Origin: Nitrospira sp.
GTDB taxonomy: Bacteria > Nitrospirota > Nitrospiria > Nitrospirales > Nitrospiraceae
Direction: 5' to 3'
Assembly (NCBI GenBank): GCA_019636835.1
Contig: JAHBWU010000012.1
Coordinates: 1 to 57,894, forward strand
Length of the DNA stretch: 57,894 nt
This document shows positions 52,481-57,894 of the stretch, piece by piece. The notes under the pieces are model-generated. The model was not told where the DNA came from and did not search any database. It worked only from the letters and a program-made list of their open reading frames with translations. How positions within the stretch are numbered: the first letter of the stretch is position 1; every line of letters starts with the position of its first letter. The position numbers were made by a program, and so were the translations under genes.

Positions 52481-52642
52481 GTGGACAATATAATCGCTGC
52501 TTCAATGGTGTGCTTTCCCGACGTCATGCGGGGGCTCGGACAAGCTGTCATAGTGGGAACGCGCATTGCCCGGAGGAATGCTCAGTCATACGGCCGAGAC
52601 TACAGACTGGACAATCTAGCATCAGGTAGCGGAAGGAGATAG
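52481..52642 (+). CDS. Small hydrophobic-helix protein, paralogue of the gene at 45260
   Basis: A 53-residue protein starting at GTG 52481, with AGGATGGGG about ten bases upstream. It has the helix NIIAASMVCFPDVMRGLGQA with VIVGT, 21 of 25 residues identical to the 45260 gene. Asp and Arg replace Tyr and Val inside the helix. The C-terminal part (RIARRNAQSYGRDYRLDN) is basic and unlike copy 1, and lacks the cysteine motif. It is a degenerate or specialised paralogue. It is followed by an AGGAGATAGCC and another short frame. Confidence 0.5.
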   Translation: MDNIIAASMVCFPDVMRGLGQAVIVGTRIARRNAQSYGRDYRLDNLASGSGRR

Positions 52643-52644
52643 CC

Positions 52645-52719
52645 ATGGTGGCTTTGTCTCAATGTGGAAAGCATCGCACGGCGCTCGTTTTCTATGTCCA
52701 TAACCAGACCCCCGCGTGA
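52645..52719 (+). CDS. Possible 24-residue ORF after the small-helix gene
   Basis: An ATG at 52645 has GGAAGGAG six to seven bases upstream and opens 24 codons (MVALSQCGKHRTALVFYV at its start). No homologous text is present after copy 1. The remaining stretch to 52965 shows nothing else convincing. Confidence 0.2.
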   Translation: MVALSQCGKHRTALVFYVHNQTPA

Positions 52720-52965
52720 CGGCGCAGACAGTCTCGCGCATGTCGAACCTGGCGGACGTTGATCGGGAACGGCGCGCCCAAGAGCATCCTCGATCCATTT
52801 TCCAGCCAAATAGCCGGTTCGACCGCACGTAGCATCTACTAACTCGACACGTCACCCGAGGGATCAACCTGAGATTCCATGAAAGGAGCTTGGGCTGATT
52901 CACGGGTGTAGGCGTACGAATTCCCGTAGGACTAGACTGACAGAGCCTCGCTCAAAGGAGAACCG

Positions 52966-53922
52966 ATGAACGCTCGATTGATGACACGAATTCTCTTCGC
53001 GACGGACTTTTCCGATTGTGCCGCACGAGCTCAGGAGTATGCGACCTCTCTTGCCATAGCGTGGGACGCGGACATGGACATTCTCCACGTCTTGGAAGGT
53101 CCGGCGGTGATGCCATCGAGCGCAGGCGACGTCTCGCCCCCTGAGCAGATTCACGAGGATGTGACTCCGAAACTCGATGAGATGCAGAAACAGATTGCGC
53201 GCATGGGGGTGGCAGCGACCGTGCGCCAGGTGAGGGGCATTCCGAGCGAGCAGATCAACCAGGCCGCGAAAGAGTGCGGCACCGATTTGGTGGTGCTGGG
53301 AATCGAAGGCAGAACCGGAAGGGATTATAGACTTCTCGGCGGTACGGCCGAACGGGTGACGAAAACAGCACCCTGTCCGGTCCTGGCGGTCCAGAGCCTT
53401 CGCGAAGAAGCCGTCCGGCACGTCACGGCTATCGAATCGCCCATCTTCATTCAGCATATCCTGACGCCGGTCGATTTCTCGAGTCCTTCTCTGGCGTCCC
53501 TCGAGTACGCCATTCAATTCACCAACCGAGTAGGAGCGAAATTGACGCTTCTGCACGTGCTCGAGCCTGTGTACCACGACCTCGGGTTGGGGTTGGGGCA
53601 GATCGAACAGGAACCTGTGAAACGTGCACATTGGGAAGCTCACTTGGCGGAACTTGCAACGATGGTCAGGTCACTCGGACTCCCGGCGGATTCTGTGGTC
53701 TGCGGAGGAATCCCGTCGCATTCCATTCTTGTCTGCGCGTTGCAGCGACAATGCGATCTGATCATCATGGGAACTCATGGGCGGCGGGGTCTGTCGAACG
53801 GGCGCTTCGGGAGCGTGGCGGAAGCGGTGCTGCGCCAGGCGACGTGTCCCGTCTTGACCGTCCGAAGCCCGAAGTTCAGTCCCGACCATCGCCGCGCGAT
53901 TTTTGAGACAGCTATAGCTTAA
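52966..53922 (+). CDS. Universal stress protein, two UspA domains
   Basis: The 318-residue protein is a tandem of two UspA domains (about 1-150 and 160-310). Each starts with ILFATDFSD or ILTPVDFSS and carries the ATP loop. The loops are GIEGRTGRDYRLLGG (GxxG-x9-G) and GTHGRRGLSNGRFGSVAE (GxxG-x9-GS), the canonical ATP-binding form. AAAGGAG lies upstream of the ATG. It is likely a cytoplasmic ATP-binding stress protein next to other stress genes. Confidence 0.92.
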   Translation: MNARLMTRILFATDFSDCAARAQEYATSLAIAWDADMDILHVLEGPAVMPSSAGDVSPPEQIHEDVTPKLDEMQKQIARMGVAATVRQVRGIPSEQINQAAKECGTDLVVLGIEGRTGRDYRLLGGTAERVTKTAPCPVLAVQSLREEAVRHVTAIESPIFIQHILTPVDFSSPSLASLEYAIQFTNRVGAKLTLLHVLEPVYHDLGLGLGQIEQEPVKRAHWEAHLAELATMVRSLGLPADSVVCGGIPSHSILVCALQRQCDLIIMGTHGRRGLSNGRFGSVAEAVLRQATCPVLTVRSPKFSPDHRRAIFETAIA

Positions 53923-53938
53923 GGAGAGGAATACGATC

Positions 53939-54355
53939 ATGAACCCGCGCGACATGTACATTACCACGTTCGACTTCGTCCGCCTGAAGGAACTCTTGCA
54001 GGTCGGCATCATCCTTAAAGAGCGAGATCGCGACCACCTGGAGAGTCTGCGGCATGAGCTGGACCGAGCACATGTCGTGGACCCCACAGCAATTCCTCAT
54101 AATCTGGCAACCATGAATTCTCGCGTTCGCCTTCAAGATATGGAGACGGGCGAGGAGAACATCTATACCCTCGTGTTCCCGTCCGATGCGGATATCGAGC
54201 AGAACAAGATTTCGATTCTTGCCCCGATCGGCACTGCAATCCTTGGGTGCCGGGCCGGCGACCGGGTGGATTGGTTCGTGCCGGCCGGAAAACGGAAGGT
54301 CCGAATCCAAGACATTCTCTATCAGCCTGAAGCCGCCGGCCATTATGACCTCTAA
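53939..54355 (+). CDS. rnk: Rnk/GreA C-terminal-family protein (nucleoside diphosphate kinase regulator-like)
   Basis: The 138-residue protein has an N-terminal helical part and a C-terminal FKBP-like GreA/GreB domain. The pattern is ATMNSRVRLQDMETGEENIYTLVFPSDAD-like text, then SILAPIGTAILGCRAGDRVDW. Rnk proteins bind RNA polymerase in the secondary-channel area or affect nucleotide pools. GGAGAGG lies nine bases before the ATG. It is 16 bp after the Usp gene and likely co-transcribed. Confidence 0.85.
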   Translation: MNPRDMYITTFDFVRLKELLQVGIILKERDRDHLESLRHELDRAHVVDPTAIPHNLATMNSRVRLQDMETGEENIYTLVFPSDADIEQNKISILAPIGTAILGCRAGDRVDWFVPAGKRKVRIQDILYQPEAAGHYDL

Positions 54356-54401
54356 GCGCTGTTGTGAGTAAGCCGGAACAGGTAACCAACGGAGACACAA
54401 T

Positions 54402-55295
54402 ATGAGCATTTTAGTCGTTGGTGGGACTGGAACAGTAGGCAGTCACGTGGTACGAGGCCTCCTCACAAAAGGAGAACAGGTGCGCGTCCTGATCCGCTCG
54501 GCGGACAGAGCCGATGCCCTTCCATTTGGAGCACGCGCCGTCATGGGAGATCTTCGCAAGCCGGAGACCCTGCGATGGGCGATGATGGGTGTCGATCGTG
54601 TGTTTCTGGTCACAGCGCTCAGCCCGATGGAGACTGAGGAAGGGCTGGCGGCCGTGGCTGCTGCGAACCGGGCTGGAGTACGGCATCTTGTCTATCTATC
54701 GGTGCATCACGCGGAGCGGGCTCCACACATTCTGCAGCTCAAATCGAAGGTGGAGATCCATAAGGCTCTCAGAGATTCGGGGATGCCGTTCACCCTGATC
54801 ATGGCCAATGATTTTTTCCAGAACGATCTCTTGTATCGCGAGTCGCTTCTGGAGGAAGGGATGTATTCTCACCCGATTGGAGACATCGGCCTGAATCGGG
54901 TGGACGTGCGTGATATCGCGGATGCCGTGGTCACGACCCTCACCCAAGCAGGGCATGAATTCCTCTGTTATCCATTGATAGGTGTGGAAATCTTGACCGG
55001 GCTGGACGTAGCAGACATCTACAGTCGCTCACTCGGGCGAGAAATCCGTTACGGGGGAAATGATCTCGAGGTCTGGGAGAAAGAGGCTACGAGCACAGTG
55101 CCGGGCTGGTTGGTCCACGATCTGAAACTCCTCTACGAGTTCTATCAACGCCATGGGCTCCGGGCGAGCGAAGGGGATTTTGTCTTACAGGAGAAGGTGC
55201 TCGGTCGGCTTCCCCGTTCCTTCCACACGTTCGTCAGAGAGACGGTCACGGAATGGGAGCGCGATGGGGCTCGCGAGCACGCGAAGGCGGTGTAA
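54402..55295 (+). CDS. NmrA-like NAD(P)-binding protein
   Basis: The 297-residue protein has a Rossmann start VVGGTGTVGSHVVRGLL (GxxGxxG) and NmrA-type features such as GVDRVFLVTALSP, HLVYLSVHHAE and FTLIMANDFFQNDLL. NmrA-like proteins are NAD(P)H redox sensors or reductases. CGGAG lies ten bases before the ATG. It precedes the sigma-54 activator gene by about 45 bp. Confidence 0.88.
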   Translation: MSILVVGGTGTVGSHVVRGLLTKGEQVRVLIRSADRADALPFGARAVMGDLRKPETLRWAMMGVDRVFLVTALSPMETEEGLAAVAAANRAGVRHLVYLSVHHAERAPHILQLKSKVEIHKALRDSGMPFTLIMANDFFQNDLLYRESLLEEGMYSHPIGDIGLNRVDVRDIADAVVTTLTQAGHEFLCYPLIGVEILTGLDVADIYSRSLGREIRYGGNDLEVWEKEATSTVPGWLVHDLKLLYEFYQRHGLRASEGDFVLQEKVLGRLPRSFHTFVRETVTEWERDGAREHAKAV

Positions 55296-55339
55296 GGAAA
55301 CCTGATGAACGACCCGATCTGCTAATGGGGAACTGTCCC

Positions 55340-56902
55340 ATGCATCACGTTGATCTCAACTATCGGGCTCTGCTTGAAGTGACGAATGTCCTCAATTCGC
55401 AGCGGGACACGGACAGCCTCTGGCAGGCCATCGCCGAACAGATCAAACAAGTGGTGCCGTGGGAGCGGGCCGGTATCACCCTGTATCGTCCGGACACGGA
55501 CTCCTTCCGCTTCTACGCAGTGGAAACCAGCCTGCCTGCCCTTGTATTGCAGCGCGACGCCGTGATCCCTCGGGCCGGCAGCGCCGTCGGATGGGTCTAT
55601 GAGAATCACCGTTCTCACGTGCGTCCCGACCTGAGACGAGAACGGGCATTCATCGAGGATGACCTTTATCTACAAGAAAGGCTGGGGCGGATGATCAACC
55701 TTCCGCTGATGGCCGGCGAACGGTGCCTGGGTACCTTGAACATCGGGAGCGTCCAATCGGGCGAGCCGGACCCGGGCGATATGGAATTTCTGCACCAGGT
55801 TGCGACACAGATCGCCTATGCGATCGCGCACGTGCAGGCCTATGAAGAGATCGACCTGTTACGTCGGCGATTGGCACAGGAAAATGAATACTTGGTCGAG
55901 GAGATCAAGCTCACGCACAACTTTGGAACGATGGTGGGAGAAAGCCCGGCCTTACGGAAGACCCTGACCCAAGCCGAGGCCGTCGGCCCAACCTCGGCGA
56001 CGGTATTGATCACGGGAGAGACGGGAACCGGCAAGGAACTGCTCGCCAGGGCGATCCATGAATTGAGCCCGCGCAGAAACAAACCCTTCATCCGCGTCAA
56101 CTGCGCGGCCATTCCGATGGGACTGGTGGAGAGCGAACTCTTCGGTCATGAGCGGGGCGCGTTCACGGGAGCGGACCAACGACGGCTCGGCCGGTTCGAG
56201 CTGGCCGACGGCGGGACGCTCTTTCTCGATGAGATCGGCGAGATGCCGTTGGAAGCCCAGGTCAAGTTGTTGCGGGTGCTGGAAGACGGCGTGGTCGATC
56301 GCGTCGGCGGAACCCGCTCTGTGCCGGTAGACGTGCGCATTGTCGCCGCCACGAATGTTGATCTGCATTCCGCGATCGAAGAGGGTCGATTCCGATCGGA
56401 TCTGTACTACAGACTGCGCGTGTTCCCGCTCGCCCTGCCTTCTCTGCGGGAACGACCCGACGATATTCCTCTCTTGGCGCGGCACTTTCTCGAACACTAC
56501 CGGGTGAAACTGAAAAGACCGCCTCTCGAATTGAGCGACAGCACCATCGGGTGGATGATGCGCTACTCGTGGCCCGGCAATATTCGTGAGCTTCAGAACT
56601 CGATCGAGCGAGGGGTCATCCTGGCACGCTCTGCGGTCATCGAGATCGACGACCAGTTCCTGACCTCTTCCACCTCAATGGCGCAATCGGCCCCACCGAT
56701 CAATCTTCAAGAAATAGAGCGTGAGCATATCACGCGCGTGCTTGAGAAGACTCACTGGAGGATCTATGGCCCCTATGGTGCTGCAACCCAACTTGGTCTC
56801 AATCCCAGTACGCTGAGGAGTCGCATGAAGAAACTGGGTATCGGTCGTCCGGCTGATTTCCGTGCTCAACCTTCCTCAACCACTGTTTCACCCTATTGCT
56901 AA
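55340..56902 (+). CDS. Sigma-54-dependent activator with GAF sensor domain (FhlA-like)
   Basis: About 520 residues from the ATG at 55340 (an in-frame ATG at 55325 is possible). A GAF domain (about 5-170) is followed by the AAA+ domain, with Walker A GETGTGKE, the sigma-54 contact loop GAFTGA (about 272-277) and [15 protein letters not shown] Fis-type HTH ([20 protein letters not shown]) ends the protein. GAFTGA is intact, so it should activate sigma-54 promoters. One lies 340 bp downstream, ahead of the bd-like oxidase gene. The GAF signal is unknown. Confidence 0.93.
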   Translation: MHHVDLNYRALLEVTNVLNSQRDTDSLWQAIAEQIKQVVPWERAGITLYRPDTDSFRFYAVETSLPALVLQRDAVIPRAGSAVGWVYENHRSHVRPDLRRERAFIEDDLYLQERLGRMINLPLMAGERCLGTLNIGSVQSGEPDPGDMEFLHQVATQIAYAIAHVQAYEEIDLLRRRLAQENEYLVEEIKLTHNFGTMVGESPALRKTLTQAEAVGPTSATVLITGETGTGKELLARAIHELSPRRNKPFIRVNCAAIPMGLVESELFGHERGAFTGADQRRLGRFELADGGTLFLDEIGEMPLEAQVKLLRVLEDGVVDRVGGTRSVPVDVRIVAATNVDLHSAIEEGRFRSDLYYRLRVFPLALPSLRERPDDIPLLARHFLEHYRVKLKRPPLELSDSTIGWMMRYSWPGNIRELQNSIERGVILARSAVIEIDDQFLTSSTSMAQSAPPINLQEIEREHITRVLEKTHWRIYGPYGAATQLGLNPSTLRSRMKKLGIGRPADFRAQPSSTTVSPYC

Positions 56903-57239
56903 CGCAGAACCTTCTTTGGTTGCTGTTGCGGTCCTCTTCACCATTAGTCTTTGGCGGCTTTGAACCATTGAACAACTGAGCGTTCACCTGATTCGTTCAA
57001 CAGCACGGGCGAAGCGAAGATGCGCACTGTAGGCCGATTGGGACTCCGAGATCGATAACCGATGAAGGTGTCCATTGCTTGTTTGACAGTTCGTTTCCAA
57101 CTTTCCACCGTGACATTTCACTGTTTTCGCGATCCTTCGCGGTCGACGACGCACGATGTGTGGATGTGATCACCGACTCGATCCTCTTTTCTCTTCGATA
57201 ACTCAAGCGATTGTTGTTATGAGGCTCACACTGATCGAG

Positions 57240-57255
57240 CGGCATAGGGCTTGCT
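57240..57255 (+). promoter_or_regulatory. Sigma-54 promoter ahead of the cytochrome bd-like gene
   Basis: The sequence CGGCATAGGGCTTGCT has GG at 57241-57242 and GC at 57253-57254, exactly ten bases apart, as in the TGGCAYR-N4-TTGCW consensus. The only deviation in the conserved core is the first base. The predicted start is near 57266, about 92 bases before the gene. Palindromes GTGACATTTCAC (57110-57121) and GTGATCAC (57166-57173) upstream could be activator sites. The rest of the 56903-57357 gap has no gene. Confidence 0.65.
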
Positions 57256-57301
57256 CAATGCTGTGATTAGGACAGCGGATCAACGGCAAATAAGCCCGTC
57301 A

Positions 57302-57322
57302 GCACAGCCAAAATAGCTGTGC
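57302..57322. repeat. Seven-bp inverted repeat in the bd-like gene leader
   Basis: GCACAGC (57302-57308) pairs with GCTGTGC (57316-57322) around seven bases. It lies between the predicted sigma-54 start and the ATG at 57358, and could be a leader hairpin or a second binding site. Confidence 0.4.
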
Positions 57323-57357
57323 AACTTCGAAGAAAGACGATGCAGGAGGGACAGGGT

Positions 57358-57894
57358 ATGGAAAGTTTGTTGAGCCGATCGTTGAGGAGGATAACAACAT
57401 GGACCACTATATTCTGCTTGCTCTTGGCCTTGGCGTCTTTGCTGGCGCAACCTGTGATCGTAGGCATGCAGGTCTGGGCAGCGGAGCCCGATTCAGCCCT
57501 GACTGCCACCGAGTCGAATGTCGAGAAGGGGCGGGATGTGTACTACAAGACCGAGGGGATCGTGAGCGGGCCGCCGGCGCCCAAGACAGCCGATGACCAT
57601 CAGCACTATCCTCGGTACAACTTCGAGAGCCGGGTGCTGATCTGGTTCGCAAACCAGCAGCACCTGTACTACGGGAGCTTCGTGCTGGCGGTCCCGATTT
57701 TCTGCATGATCATCGAGTTTCTCGGCATGGTGACCAAGGATCGAACCCTCGGCAAACGCTACGACCGGTTGGCCTACGACTTCATCAAGATCAGCTTGAC
57801 CGCATACTCGCTGACCGCGATTCTCGGCGGCATCCTCTTGTTCACGTTTCTGACCCTCTATCCGTCGTTCTTCAGTTATCTCTCCAGCATCTTC
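57358..57894 (+). CDS. Cytochrome bd-like quinol oxidase subunit I (5' part; cut by window)
   Basis: The frame from the ATG at 57358, with AGGAGGG seven bases upstream, stays open to the right edge (179 codons). A signal or membrane segment (TIFCLLLALASLLAQPVIVG) and a periplasmic stretch (EKGRDVYYKTEG) come first. The CydA-like region follows: SRVLIWFANQQHLYYGSFVL, whose His aligns with the conserved haem-ligand His of CydA helix I, then FIKISLTAYSLTAILGGI. The N-terminal extension is not in canonical CydA, and it resembles the bd-like oxidases reported from Nitrospira. It is expected to reduce oxygen or another acceptor from quinol. Confidence 0.78.
   Translation, partial: MESLLSRSLRRITTWTTIFCLLLALASLLAQPVIVGMQVWAAEPDSALTATESNVEKGRDVYYKTEGIVSGPPAPKTADDHQHYPRYNFESRVLIWFANQQHLYYGSFVLAVPIFCMIIEFLGMVTKDRTLGKRYDRLAYDFIKISLTAYSLTAILGGILLFTFLTLYPSFFSYLSSIF

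Noticed and set aside
57399..57596. Short plus-strand frame starting MDHYILLALG
   Set aside because: It is out of frame with the bd-like oxidase frame that starts at 57358 and remains open to the edge with clear CydA-like text.

Overview
The window reads as a chromosomal segment of a Nitrospira-like bacterium (phylum Nitrospirota; nitrite-oxidising or comammox lineage). This is inferred from several features together: moderately high GC, many exported proteins ending in VPLPA-type PEP-CTERM sorting signals, a cytochrome bd-like oxidase gene at the right edge, and the mixture of housekeeping genes. No rRNA, CRISPR array, insertion sequence or prophage is visible. One tRNA (Ala, anticodon GGC) is present.

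Left part (1-14.8 kb): a cell-envelope and secretion block. A phosphate-porin-like outer-membrane protein (cut by the window edge) and a lipoprotein run leftwards. Divergently, on the plus strand, lie a two-partner-secretion exoprotein (FHA type), a PEP-CTERM protein, an exported PstS-like binding protein, the TpsB outer-membrane transporter, ExbB, ExbD, TonB and a GspC-like protein with a duplicated homology region. The order suggests an exported adhesin with its own transporter and a proton-motive-force energising complex.

Middle-left (15-25.5 kb): a molybdate-flavoured cluster and a PEP-CTERM cluster. A tandem sulfite-oxidase-like-domain PEP-CTERM protein, ModA, an HTH-TOBE regulator and a molbindin are followed by a run of PEP-CTERM proteins. 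One of these contains two complete modules and two sorting signals in a single reading frame. A di-haem DUF1111 oxidoreductase sits among them. At least two decayed PEP-CTERM relics show recent gene birth and loss.

Centre (26-42 kb): mostly housekeeping. It holds purA (with a promoter and a terminator-like hairpin ahead of the start), tRNA-Ala, an ABC-F ATPase, a PilZ protein, rarA and a hydrolase. Then come the minus-strand run NuoF-like, ferredoxin, ErpA-like, PTPS and folE, followed by a urate-oxidase-N-type membrane protein, a palindromic repeat, and mdh with a hypothetical and a NorD-like VWA protein.

Right (42-57.9 kb): a redox and stress-response block. It contains a ferredoxin:thioredoxin reductase catalytic subunit, a two-component system, an ECF sigma factor with a dihaem cytochrome lipoprotein (and a decayed duplicate of their junction), a transaldolase, an S24-type regulator, and CBS, DUF488, flavin reductase, universal stress, Rnk and NmrA proteins. 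A sigma-54 activator follows, and then a well-spaced sigma-54 promoter in front of the bd-like oxidase. Two paralogous tiny genes at 45.26 and 52.48 kb, each with a conserved 69-bp upstream block, appear to be an unnamed small membrane-protein family.
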